Below the pieces are notes generated by a model. It did not search any database and was not told the DNA's origin. It saw only the letters and a program-made list of their open reading frames with translations. The position numbers and the translations under genes are program-made. Of a DNA stretch of 64,000 bases, positions 35,076-43,085 are shown one piece after another; positions within the stretch are counted from its first letter, which is position 1, and the number at the start of each line of letters is the position of its first letter. The stretch comes from G963669295 sp963669295. GTDB lineage: Bacteria; Bacteroidota; Bacteroidia; Flavobacteriales_D; CALLUQ01. Location of the stretch: assembly GCA_963669295.1 (NCBI GenBank), contig OY769938.1, forward strand, positions 3,038,001 to 3,102,000, given 5' to 3'.

Positions 35076-36983
35076 TTAATAGTCAACATCAAGATCAAGT
35101 TGTTCATACAGTTTGATCAAACTGGGATTGCTTTGAGCCATTTCTTTAAATTGCTCTTTGGGTGTTTTATGTTCTACCGTTACTTTTTCAGCGAGGGTAG
35201 TTTGTAGTTGTATGCCATAATTGTTGAGCTTCTGACGAATAAATGCTACCAGGTCTGATTTCTCCCGGTCAAAGTCTTTTTCTTGTACAGCATTGGCAAT
35301 GGTAAGCTCAACCAAAAAATCTTCTTTCAGTACCGGTTGTGTAAGGGTTAAAGTAGAGTGAAAACTCTTTTTCCCCTGCTCCTTAATGATGGTAGCGTAC
35401 TCGTCCCATGTAGCTTTTAGTTGCTCAGGGGTAAATGGAGTACGTGGCTTATTGCTTAAGTCTTCTTCCAATTCTGCATCAGCAGCTTCTTTTTCTTTTG
35501 CTACCTCATTGATGGATAAGATCGTAGTGTTGTACTGGCTTAAAGGGTCTCCTTTTAAAATGGTTTTAGGAGGATTTTCTTTCGCTACTACACCATTGTT
35601 TTGTGGTGGAATATGTTTTACGGGTTGCGGCTGTTGTTCTACTACTTTTTCTACCGGAGGTTGCTCAGGAACAACAGTGTTTTCAATAGGTACTTTTGCT
35701 GGTGCTGCTGCCTCTTGCGCTGGTGTTGCCATTTCTTGTGCCGGTTCAGGGGCACTCGTGGGGGGTGCTGGAGAAGTAGTAGGTGCTTGTGTAGTAGGCT
35801 TTGTTTCAGTTTGTTGTTGGGGCTTTGCAGCAGATTTTACTGGTTCGGCAGCCTTAATTACGACGGGTGTGTCATTTTTTTTTTCCTGCAACGAATTGAT
35901 AGAACAAAGTTGCATGACTGTCAATTCAACCAGTAATCGCGGGTTTTTACTCGCCTTGTACTGCACATCACATTTACTAATGAGCGAAAGCCCTTTTAAC
36001 AAATAACCTTGCTCGCAAACATTAGATTGTTCGGCATACTTCTTTTTGATGTTATCGCCTACTTCTAACAATTTGATGGTAGAAGCATCTTTACATACCA
36101 GGAGGTTCCTAAAATGCTCTCCCAACCCGTTGATGAAATTATGCCCATCAAAACCTTTGTTGAGTATTTCATTGAAAATCAGCAAACCTGAAGGGATATC
36201 TCCACTTACCAGGGCATCTGTTACTTTAAAATAGTAATCGTAATCAAGTATGTTGAGGTTGTCGATGACTGCCTGATAAGTAATATTGTTGCCCGAGAAA
36301 CTGACAATTTGATCGAAAATTGACAAAGCATCTCGAAGCGCGCCATCAGCCTTTTGTGCAATGATGTGCAAAGCATCTGGTTCGGCATTGATCTGTTCCA
36401 GCTGAGCAATTTTTACCAGGTGGCCAGAAATGTCGGGAATTTGTATGCGGTTGAAGTCAAAAATTTGACAACGAGAAAGTATCGTGGGTATAATTTTATG
36501 TTTCTCAGTAGTAGCAAGAATGAAAATGGCATGAGCTGGGGGCTCTTCCAGTGTTTTTAGAAATGCATTAAAGGCAGCTTGCGACAACATGTGAACCTCA
36601 TCAATGATGTACACCTTGTGGGTGCCCAACTGGGGTGCTAACCTCACCTGATCGATCAAGTTGCGAATATCGTCTACCGAATTGTTTGAGGCAGCATCCA
36701 ACTCATAGATGTTGAGCGAGTGCCCTTCATTGAATGAAAGACAAGAGTCGCATTCATTACAAGCTTCGATACTTTCCGAACGGTTAAAGCAATTGATGGT
36801 TTTTGCGAGTATTCGGGCACATGTTGTTTTACCTACTCCCCGGGGGCCACAAAACAAAAATGCCTGAGCCAAATGTTCGTTTTTAATGGCATTTTTTAGG
36901 GTGGCAGTAATGGATGTTTGGCCTACTACCGTATCAAATGTGGTAGGTCTGTATTTTCTGGCCGAAACAATAAAGTTATCCAT
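35076..36983 (-). CDS. dnaX: DNA polymerase III subunit gamma/tau
   Basis: A 635-residue clamp-loader subunit. The AAA core has Walker A GPRGVGKT (46-53), zinc cysteines 65, 75, 78 and 81, IIDEVHML (126-133), sensor ATTE and the SRC motif (170-172). Domain III ends near residue 361. Then come a Pro/Thr/Ala-rich linker (about 371-490) and a folded tau-type end. At codons 367-370 lies a run of ten A's followed by TGA in the -1 frame (see findings), so a 370-residue gamma-like product is plausible. The ATG at 36983 is used; the longer frame needs TTG. Promoter TATATTTG just upstream. Confidence 0.96.
   Translation of the reverse strand: MDNFIVSARKYRPTTFDTVVGQTSITATLKNAIKNEHLAQAFLFCGPRGVGKTTCARILAKTINCFNRSESIEACNECDSCLSFNEGHSLNIYELDAASNNSVDDIRNLIDQVRLAPQLGTHKVYIIDEVHMLSQAAFNAFLKTLEEPPAHAIFILATTEKHKIIPTILSRCQIFDFNRIQIPDISGHLVKIAQLEQINAEPDALHIIAQKADGALRDALSIFDQIVSFSGNNITYQAVIDNLNILDYDYYFKVTDALVSGDIPSGLLIFNEILNKGFDGHNFINGLGEHFRNLLVCKDASTIKLLEVGDNIKKKYAEQSNVCEQGYLLKGLSLISKCDVQYKASKNPRLLVELTVMQLCSINSLQEKKNDTPVVIKAAEPVKSAAKPQQQTETKPTTQAPTTSPAPPTSAPEPAQEMATPAQEAAAPAKVPIENTVVPEQPPVEKVVEQQPQPVKHIPPQNNGVVAKENPPKTILKGDPLSQYNTTILSINEVAKEKEAADAELEEDLSNKPRTPFTPEQLKATWDEYATIIKEQGKKSFHSTLTLTQPVLKEDFLVELTIANAVQEKDFDREKSDLVAFIRQKLNNYGIQLQTTLAEKVTVEHKTPKEQFKEMAQSNPSLIKLYEQLDLDVDY
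35872..35884 (-). promoter_or_regulatory. Candidate slippage site in dnaX (A10 then TGA)
   Basis: On the minus strand the coding sequence reads GG, ten A's, then TGA. The in-frame codons are GAA AAA AAA AAT GAC (residues 367-371). A -1 shift puts AAA TGA in frame, adding one Lys and stopping; a +1 shift stops after a few codons at TAA. Recoding at a run of A's producing a short gamma subunit is known for dnaX of E. coli (ribosomal) and Thermus (transcriptional). Confidence 0.6.
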
Positions 36984-37010
36984 CAAAAAAGTGTTGTTAA
37001 CAGGGGGGAA

Positions 37011-37018
37011 CAAATATA
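37011..37018 (-). promoter_or_regulatory. -7 promoter box of dnaX
   Basis: TATATTTG on the minus strand matches TAnnTTTG, 27 nt before the dnaX ATG. No clear TTTG -33; a palindrome occupies the expected position. Confidence 0.6.
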
Positions 37019-37022
37019 CTTT

Positions 37023-37037
37023 AAATCTGACAGATTT
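37023..37037. promoter_or_regulatory. Palindrome over the dnaX -33 region, possible operator
   Basis: AAATCTG-A-CAGATTT is a perfect 7-1-7 inverted repeat starting 4 bp upstream of the dnaX -7 box. The 1-nt loop rules out an RNA hairpin, so it would act as DNA. Role is inference. Confidence 0.35.
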
Positions 37038-37160
37038 TTTTGGATTTGGTGTGAAAATTTGGGTGCTTTTTTACGAGCGGATTAAAATGCAATTTTCAAG
37101 GGGTCAAATTGATTGATTTCAAAGGAGAAAACGACAATTTCATAATTGAAAAATAGTTCG

Positions 37161-37168
37161 TACATTTG
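37161..37168 (+). promoter_or_regulatory. -7 promoter box of rpsF-rpsR-rplI
   Basis: TACATTTG, a perfect match, lies 41 nt before the rpsF start. The -33 element is weak (ATTT near 37137). Confidence 0.6.
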
Positions 37169-37209
37169 CCGTCCATTTTTGGAAAAATTAAACTGTAAAA
37201 ATTAAAATT

Positions 37210-37557
37210 ATGACGAATCGTTATGAGACTGTTTTCATCATGACTCCCGTTTTGTCTGAAGATCAGGCAAAGGAAACAGTCGGAAAATTCAAAAAGATTC
37301 TCAAGGATGGTGGCTGCAAAGTACACCACGAAGAGGATTGGGGGTTAAGAAAATTGGCCTACCCTATTCAAAAGAAGTCAACTGGTTTTTACCATTTGAT
37401 TGAATTTGAATCAGACGGAACAGCTATCGCTAAGTTGGAAACTGCTTATAAAAGGGATGAACGCATCATTCGTTTTTTAACCATGAGAATGGATAAGCAT
37501 GCATTAGCCTACGCTGAAAAGAAAAGAGCCAAGGCAAAAAGTGAAGAAGTAGCTTAA
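37210..37557 (+). CDS. rpsF: Small ribosomal subunit protein bS6
   Basis: A 115-residue protein with the bS6 pattern RYETVFIMTPVLSEDQAKE at the N-terminus and the RxxRxLTMRM strand, and a Lys/Ala-rich tail. It binds 16S rRNA as a heterodimer with bS18, encoded next. There is no Shine-Dalgarno. Confidence 0.96.
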   Translation: MTNRYETVFIMTPVLSEDQAKETVGKFKKILKDGGCKVHHEEDWGLRKLAYPIQKKSTGFYHLIEFESDGTAIAKLETAYKRDERIIRFLTMRMDKHALAYAEKKRAKAKSEEVA

Positions 37558-37576
37558 CCTTTAAAATTGTATAATC

Positions 37577-37846
37577 ATGTCAGAATCTAAATCAGAAATC
37601 AGATACCTTACTCCGATTAACATTGAGGTTAAGAAGGAAAAGTACTGTCGTTTTCGCAAAAGCGGAATCAAATACGTTGATTACAAAGATCCTAAGTTCT
37701 TGATTAAGTTCGTAAACGAGCAAGGCAAAATTTTGCCAAGAAGAATTACAGGAACCTCTGTAAAATATCAAAGAAAAGTATCCACAGCCATTAAAAGAGC
37801 TCGTCACCTGGCCTTGATGCCATACGTAGGTGATATGCTAAAATAA
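37577..37846 (+). CDS. rpsR: Small ribosomal subunit protein bS18
   Basis: An 89-residue basic protein with KKYCRFRKSGIKYVDYKDP-like N-terminal segment and the bS18 core GKILPRRITGTSVKYQRK and AIKRARHLALMPY. The stop TAA is part of the rplI Shine-Dalgarno region. Confidence 0.96.
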   Translation: MSESKSEIRYLTPINIEVKKEKYCRFRKSGIKYVDYKDPKFLIKFVNEQGKILPRRITGTSVKYQRKVSTAIKRARHLALMPYVGDMLK

Positions 37847-37852
37847 GGAGGA
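37844..37852 (+). promoter_or_regulatory. Perfect Shine-Dalgarno before rplI
   Basis: TAAGGAGGA sits 7 nt before the rplI ATG and complements the 16S 3' end (CCUCCUUA). The other genes examined here lack such a site. Confidence 0.8.
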
Positions 37853-37859
37853 CACTATC

Positions 37860-38306
37860 ATGGAAGTTATATTAAAAGAAGATATCGATAAGTTGGGTTA
37901 TAAAGATGATGTCGTAAACGTTAAAGACGGTTACGGAAGAAACTACCTTATTCCCAATGGCAAGGCTATTCTAGCAACTGTTTCTGCAAAGAAAATGTTG
38001 GAAGAAACGTTGCGTCAAAGATCACACAAAGAGCAAAAGGTGAAAGACGAAGCTCAAAAGGTTGCTGAGCAATTGAAGGGCACCGTATTGAAAATTGGTG
38101 CTAAGGTGGGTGAAAATGGAAAAATCTTTGGTTCCATTAACACCATTCAATTGGCTGAAGCCATCAAGAAACTCGGACAGGATGTGGACCGTAAAAACAT
38201 CACCATCAAAAACGAGCCTATCAAATTGGTTGGTAAGTATGAGGCTGAGATTCGATTCCACAAAGAGATCGTTGAAACCATTGAGTTTGAAGTGGTAGAA
38301 GAGTAA
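37860..38306 (+). CDS. rplI: Large ribosomal subunit protein bL9
   Basis: A 148-residue protein with the bL9 N-domain MEVILKEDIDKLGYKDDVV...GYGRNYLIPNGKA and a long helix leading to the C-domain (KIFGSINTIQLAEAIK). It is the last gene of the bS6-bS18-bL9 operon and is preceded by an unusual, strong Shine-Dalgarno, so its initiation may be controlled differently from its neighbours. Closed by an intrinsic terminator. Confidence 0.96.
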   Translation: MEVILKEDIDKLGYKDDVVNVKDGYGRNYLIPNGKAILATVSAKKMLEETLRQRSHKEQKVKDEAQKVAEQLKGTVLKIGAKVGENGKIFGSINTIQLAEAIKKLGQDVDRKNITIKNEPIKLVGKYEAEIRFHKEIVETIEFEVVEE

Positions 38307-38325
38307 TTTAGAATACCATATAAGC

Positions 38326-38357
38326 AAAAGGCCATTCGCATCGAATGGCCTTTTTTT
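38326..38357. terminator. Terminator between rplI and the convergent permease
   Basis: Stem AAAAGGCCATTCG / CGAATGGCCTTTT with a 3-nt loop, a T7 run on the plus strand and an A run on the left, so it can work for both strands. Confidence 0.9.
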
Positions 38358-38362
38358 ATGTC

Positions 38363-39634
38363 TTATTCGTAACGCAAGGCATCAATAGGGTCGAGGTTAG
38401 CGGCCTTGTTGGCAGGATAAATCCCTGAAAACACCCCAACGATGAAGCATAACACAACACCAAAAAAGATCCAGTTCCAGGGCACAATAAAGCCCCCTCC
38501 AACCAGTACCGATACAAGGTTGCCGATAATTATTCCGAGAATAATTCCGAAGAAACCACCCAGTTGACCAATAATAATGGCTTCGATGAGAAACTGCACT
38601 TTAATGGTGTTGGCACTGGCTCCAATGGCTTTTCTGGTACCAATTTCCCGGGTGCGTTCTGTAACAGATACCAGCATAATATTCATTAATCCAATGGCTG
38701 CTCCTAGCAATGTAATGATACCTATGATGGTAGCAGCTACCGTAATGAACTCTATCTGATCGATCAATACATTGGCCAGGTTATCGCTTTTTACAATCTC
38801 AAAAGAACTTTGTTGCCCCAACGGCACTTTTCGAATGATCCTAAACGTACCTGTTGCTTCGCTAATTGCAGGTTCTAAATCCTGTGGCGAATCGGTAAGT
38901 ACGCTAATGGTAAACGACATGTTGGGCCTGGAATAATATTGACGAACATTTGACAGGGGAATGATGCATTGGTTGTCGCTGCTAAACCCCATGCTATTTC
39001 CTTTTTCTTCCAATACTCCAATAATGCGGTACTTTCCTCCGCCAATCGATATCTCCTTGTCGATAGGGTCTTCTCCATCCTTAAAAAGGGTGCTCACGAT
39101 TTTTTGCCCTACAATAACAACGTGATTGCCTTTTTGAATTTCATTGACCGAAAAATTTCTGCCGTTGGCCACCACATATCCAGAAGTGAAAATGTAATTT
39201 TCATCGCCACCAATAACAGGAATGTTAGGGTTGGTTTTTTCCGACTTGTGCTTTACAGTAGCAATTTGTGTAGCATTGGCTGAAATGGAACAAGTAGATG
39301 GAAATTCAAATTTATCTTTGAAAGCGAGTGCCTCGTCGTAAGTAATAGCAGGGTAGCGTTTAGGTTTCTTTCCCCCCTGGTTGGAATTGATGAACATGCC
39401 ACGATTACGAATGGTAAAGGTGTTGGCTCCCATGCTCGAAAAGTCATCGTTAATCTTGTACTTAATGGCATCAATGGCGGTTAATATGCCCACAAGTGCA
39501 GTAATGCCCACAGCAATAATCAGCACGGTTAATGTGGTTCTTAAAACCTGGCTTCTAATGGCTTTTATAGCCACTTTTATGTTTTCTCTTGCTACCCTGG
39601 TTTTCGACATGAATGCCTCTTGTTTTTTAGCCAT
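38363..39634 (-). CDS. ABC transporter permease, MacB/FtsX type
   Basis: A 423-residue permease with the MacB layout: an N-terminal membrane helix (about 32-55, TLTVLIIAVGITALVGIL), a large periplasmic domain (MacB_PCD; about 60-290) and three C-terminal helices around ATIIGIITLLGAAIGLMNIMLV and TREIGTRKAIGA. Such permeases pair with an ABC ATPase, which is not nearby, in export or lipoprotein/stress roles. ATG 39634 is used; ATG 39610 (MSKTRVAREN) is also plausible. A terminator-like hairpin sits right in front of the start. Confidence 0.9.
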   Translation of the reverse strand: MAKKQEAFMSKTRVARENIKVAIKAIRSQVLRTTLTVLIIAVGITALVGILTAIDAIKYKINDDFSSMGANTFTIRNRGMFINSNQGGKKPKRYPAITYDEALAFKDKFEFPSTCSISANATQIATVKHKSEKTNPNIPVIGGDENYIFTSGYVVANGRNFSVNEIQKGNHVVIVGQKIVSTLFKDGEDPIDKEISIGGGKYRIIGVLEEKGNSMGFSSDNQCIIPLSNVRQYYSRPNMSFTISVLTDSPQDLEPAISEATGTFRIIRKVPLGQQSSFEIVKSDNLANVLIDQIEFITVAATIIGIITLLGAAIGLMNIMLVSVTERTREIGTRKAIGASANTIKVQFLIEAIIIGQLGGFFGIILGIIIGNLVSVLVGGGFIVPWNWIFFGVVLCFIVGVFSGIYPANKAANLDPIDALRYE

Positions 39635-39644
39635 CTAAAGGTAC

Positions 39645-39668
39645 AAAAAAAGCCGTTCAGCGGCTTTT
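39645..39668 (-). terminator. Terminator-like hairpin directly before the permease start
   Basis: Stem AAAAGCCG / CGGCTTTT with a 5-nt loop; on the minus strand a T7 run follows and ends about 10 nt before the ATG at 39634. It may be an attenuator, or stop antisense readthrough from aconitase. Confidence 0.5.
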
Positions 39669-39746
39669 AATCCTCCCTTTAATTTGTTAATTTCGCCAAC
39701 CTCTAACGAGAGCTTGAGATATATTTAATAACCTTTCTATTCCTAA

Positions 39747-42014
39747 ATGACTATGGCGTTCGACATTGAAATGATCAAAAAAGTTTACGAAAGACTTCCT
39801 GAACGAATTGCGGCAGCAAAAAGCGTGGTAAATCGTCCGTTAACCCTAACGGAAAAGATTTTGTATTCGCATTTATTTGCTGGTGCAGCTGGTGCAGCTT
39901 ATGAGCGAGGCAAATCATACGTTGATTTTGCACCCGACCGTGTAGCGATGCAAGATGCTACTGCACAAATGGCATTGTTGCAATTCATGCAAGCTGGCAA
40001 GCAAAAGGCTGCTGTTCCATCTACTGTTCATTGCGATCATTTAATTCAAGCTAAAGTTGGCGCAGGACTGGATTTAGAGGTAGCGGTAGGTGCCAACAAA
40101 GAAGTGTACGATTTCCTTTCTTCGGTATCTAACAAGTATGGCATTGGATTTTGGAAGCCCGGTGCTGGAATCATCCACCAGGTGGTATTGGAAAACTATG
40201 CTTTCCCGGGAGGTATGATGATAGGAACCGATTCGCATACAGTTAACGCAGGCGGTTTGGGGATGATAGCCATTGGTGTTGGTGGAGCCGATGCTGTTGA
40301 TGTTATGGCTGGAATGCCCTGGGAATTGAAGTTCCCTAAGTTGATTGGAGTGAAACTTACAGGCCAAATGAATGGCTGGACATCTGCTAAAGATGTGATC
40401 TTGAAGGTGGCAGGAATCTTGACTGTAAAAGGAGGAACTGGTTGTGTAGTAGAATATTTTGGTGAAGGAGCGAAAAGCTTATCCTGTACAGGAAAAGGAA
40501 CCATTTGTAACATGGGAGCTGAAATTGGTGCGACCACTTCAACGTTTGGTTACGACGAGTCGATGGAGCGATACTTACGTGCTACCAGTAGAGCAGAAGT
40601 GGCCGACATGGCCAATGCAGTAAAAGAACATTTAACAGCAGATGCAGAAGTATATGCTAACCCTGAGCAGTATTTTGATCAGGTGATTGAAATTAACCTG
40701 TCTGACTTAGAGCCCCACTTAAATGGACCATTTTCTCCAGACATTGCAACTCCTATTTCTCAAATGGCAGCGAAAGCCGCAGAAAACGGTTGGCCAACAA
40801 AGGTAGAAGTAGGGTTGATAGGTTCTTGTACGAACTCTTCTTACGAAGATATTTCTAGAGCTGCTTCTTTAGCAAAACAGGCAGCGGATAACAACCTAAA
40901 AACGAAAGCTGAGTTTACCATTACTCCAGGTTCGGAGCTGGTACGCTATACCATTGAACGCGATGGGTACATCGATACGTTCAACGAAATTGGAGCAAGT
41001 GTATTTGCCAATGCTTGTGGTCCTTGCATTGGACAATGGGCCAGAGAAGGGGCAGATAAAAAAGAGAAAAACACCATCGTGCATTCGTTTAACCGGAACT
41101 TTGCCAAGCGAGCTGATGGCAACCCCAATACCCATGCATTTGTGGGCTCTCCTGAGTTGGTTACAGCGTTAGCCATTGCTGGAGACCTTACTTTTAACCC
41201 AATGACGGATAAATTGGTGAATGAAAATGGAGAAGAGGTGATGTTAACCCCTCCATCAGGATTTGAATTGCCTTCTAATGGGTTTGATGTAGAAGATGCG
41301 GGTTACCAGGCGCCAGCAGAAGACGGTAGCAATGTAGAAGTGGTGGTTAGTCCTACTTCTGAACGCCTGGAGTTATTGACTCCATTTGCACCATGGAATG
41401 GAGAAAACATTACCGGAATGAAATTGCTCATCAAAGCAAAAGGCAAATGCACCACCGATCACATTTCTATGGCAGGCCCATGGTTAAGGTTTAGGGGCCA
41501 CCTCGATAACATTTCGAACAACATGCTTACAGGTGCAGTAAATGCCTATAACGATGCAACAGACTCGGTTAAAAATCAATTGTCTGGCGAATACGATAGC
41601 GTTCCTAATGTACAACGTGCCTATAAAGCAGCAGGAATTCCTACCATAGTAGTAGGCGATCACAATTATGGAGAGGGATCTTCGAGAGAGCATGCTGCAA
41701 TGGAACCAAGGCATTTAGGAGTTATTGCAGTATTGGTAAAATCGTTTGCCCGTATCCATGAAACCAACCTGAAAAAACAAGGGATGTTAGGGTTAACCTT
41801 TGCCAATGAAGCCGATTACGACAAAATTCAAGAAAATGATAGCATTGATTTCTTAGACTTGAACGAATTTGCGTCTGGAAAGCAATTAACCCTCATGTTT
41901 AAGCACGAGGATGGCTCTTCAGATGAAATCAAGGTTAACCACACCTATAATCAAGGACAAATAGATTGGTTTAAGGCAGGATCGGCATTAAATTTAATTC
42001 GTGCACAGCAATAA
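39747..42014 (+). CDS. acn: Aconitate hydratase, mitochondrial-like
   Basis: Converts citrate to isocitrate in the TCA cycle. The 755-residue sequence has the iron-sulphur ligands GSCTNSS and CGPCIG, substrate segment GTDSHTVNAGGLGMI, and C-terminal swivelling-domain motif DHNYGEGSSREHAA. Its length and pattern are those of the mitochondrial-type enzyme common in Bacteroidota. ATG codons occur at 39747 and 39753; the first is used. Closed by a strong terminator. Confidence 0.96.
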   Translation: MTMAFDIEMIKKVYERLPERIAAAKSVVNRPLTLTEKILYSHLFAGAAGAAYERGKSYVDFAPDRVAMQDATAQMALLQFMQAGKQKAAVPSTVHCDHLIQAKVGAGLDLEVAVGANKEVYDFLSSVSNKYGIGFWKPGAGIIHQVVLENYAFPGGMMIGTDSHTVNAGGLGMIAIGVGGADAVDVMAGMPWELKFPKLIGVKLTGQMNGWTSAKDVILKVAGILTVKGGTGCVVEYFGEGAKSLSCTGKGTICNMGAEIGATTSTFGYDESMERYLRATSRAEVADMANAVKEHLTADAEVYANPEQYFDQVIEINLSDLEPHLNGPFSPDIATPISQMAAKAAENGWPTKVEVGLIGSCTNSSYEDISRAASLAKQAADNNLKTKAEFTITPGSELVRYTIERDGYIDTFNEIGASVFANACGPCIGQWAREGADKKEKNTIVHSFNRNFAKRADGNPNTHAFVGSPELVTALAIAGDLTFNPMTDKLVNENGEEVMLTPPSGFELPSNGFDVEDAGYQAPAEDGSNVEVVVSPTSERLELLTPFAPWNGENITGMKLLIKAKGKCTTDHISMAGPWLRFRGHLDNISNNMLTGAVNAYNDATDSVKNQLSGEYDSVPNVQRAYKAAGIPTIVVGDHNYGEGSSREHAAMEPRHLGVIAVLVKSFARIHETNLKKQGMLGLTFANEADYDKIQENDSIDFLDLNEFASGKQLTLMFKHEDGSSDEIKVNHTYNQGQIDWFKAGSALNLIRAQQ

Positions 42015-42034
42015 AATAGTATCCCCTCAATAGC

Positions 42035-42065
42035 AAAAGCCCTTCAATTTGAAGGGCTTTTTTTA
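42035..42065 (+). terminator. Intrinsic terminator after acn
   Basis: The 11-bp stem AAAAGCCCTTC / GAAGGGCTTTT with a 5-nt loop leads into a T8-type run. Confidence 0.9.
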
Positions 42066-42370
42066 TGAAACCATTCGTTGGTTAAAAACAACCATTTGTA
42101 CTTGAAAACGACCCACTGGCTAATTTTAGTTGAAATAGATCTTTTTTGAATGAAATTAATCTCAAAGAAGTAATTACCTTAGGAGGGATAATTTGGCACG
42201 AGATTTGTTAAAAAATGTTAAATGTAACTTTCTGATGGCAATCACGTACGACAGAAAATAATTTTGAAACAGCCACCATTAAGCGAACCGTAGGATTATC
42301 GATAGAATTTTCTAACTTAGAATTACATAACAGGATTAATTAACTATTTATATTACCAAAACTAGATCTT
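42066..42370 (+). other. Gene-free region upstream of the outer-membrane protein
   Basis: About 300 bp of AT-rich DNA without an open frame. It holds a small inverted repeat (TTGGTT/AACCA near 42073-42092) and the promoter box at 42259, leaving a leader of about 100 nt before the start codon. I see no other structure. Confidence 0.5.
42259..42266 (+). promoter_or_regulatory. -7 promoter box of the outer-membrane protein gene
   Basis: TAATTTTG matches TAnnTTTG; the start codon is 104 nt further on. No clear -33 element. Confidence 0.5.
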
Positions 42371-42982
42371 ATGAAAAAAGTTACTACTTTACTTGTTGCC
42401 TTGTTTGTAGCGACTTTGTTTGTTGGAAAAGCAAACAATGCGACTGCTCAAGATAACGTAGTGAAAATTAACCCAGCCGGTGCTATTATCGGAAACTTGT
42501 CTTTGGCTTATGAAAGAGTATTGAACGATAAATCTACTGTTCAATTAGGACTTTCTTACCTGTCGAAAACATACAAAACTGATTTTGGCTTTGGTCTTGG
42601 TAGCTATGAAACCAAGTACTCAGGCTTCGGTATTACTCCAGAATATCGTTACTACTTAACCAACGATAGCAAAGATGTTCCTCGCGGATTTTACGCAGGT
42701 GCATTTGCACGTTACTTCACCTTTAAAGCTGAAACCATTTGGGATGATGCTACGATCACTGGTTCTGAAGTTACTTACACCACTGTTGGTGGTGGTATTA
42801 GCTTAGGTCACCAATGGTTGTTTGGCGATGTATTTGCTTTAGACCTGGGTATTGGCCCATGGTTCCGTTCTGTAAGCTCAGATGTTGACAGCGATGGCGA
42901 TGATGACACAGAGCCAGATTTCTCATTTGCGAATGACGGTGTTGGTTTTAGATTTGTATTTGCCCTTGGGGTAGCATTCTAG
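42371..42982 (+). CDS. Outer-membrane beta-barrel protein (DUF3575-like)
   Basis: A 203-residue exported protein: signal peptide ending near NATAQ, then alternating strands with aromatic girdles (NLSLAYERVLNDKSTVQLGLSY, GITPEYRYYL, GFYAGAFARYFTF), and a final strand VFALGVAF ending in Phe, the mark of BAM-inserted barrels. An acidic loop (DVDSDGDDDTEPD) lies near 172-184 and could bind Ca2+. The family is small barrels of unknown role. Own promoter and terminator, so it is transcribed alone, likely strongly. Confidence 0.85.
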   Translation: MKKVTTLLVALFVATLFVGKANNATAQDNVVKINPAGAIIGNLSLAYERVLNDKSTVQLGLSYLSKTYKTDFGFGLGSYETKYSGFGITPEYRYYLTNDSKDVPRGFYAGAFARYFTFKAETIWDDATITGSEVTYTTVGGGISLGHQWLFGDVFALDLGIGPWFRSVSSDVDSDGDDDTEPDFSFANDGVGFRFVFALGVAF

Positions 42983-43003
42983 ACCTACAACATACTTTAA
43001 AAG

Positions 43004-43035
43004 AAGCGGTTCAATTTTGTTGAACCGCTTTTTTG
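43004..43035 (+). terminator. Intrinsic terminator after the outer-membrane protein
   Basis: The 11-bp stem AAGCGGTTCAA / TTGAACCGCTT with loop TTTTG is followed by TTTTG. The loop TTTG doubles as the -33 element of the next promoter. Confidence 0.88.
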
Positions 43036-43049
43036 TTTTCATAACTTTG
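43016..43049 (+). promoter_or_regulatory. Promoter of the small exported protein and hemE
   Basis: TTTG (43016-43019) in the terminator loop and TAACTTTG (43042-43049) are 22 nt apart, an acceptable pair. Confidence 0.55.
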
Positions 43050-43085
43050 AACAATAATTATAAACCATTAATAAATCGGATCATT

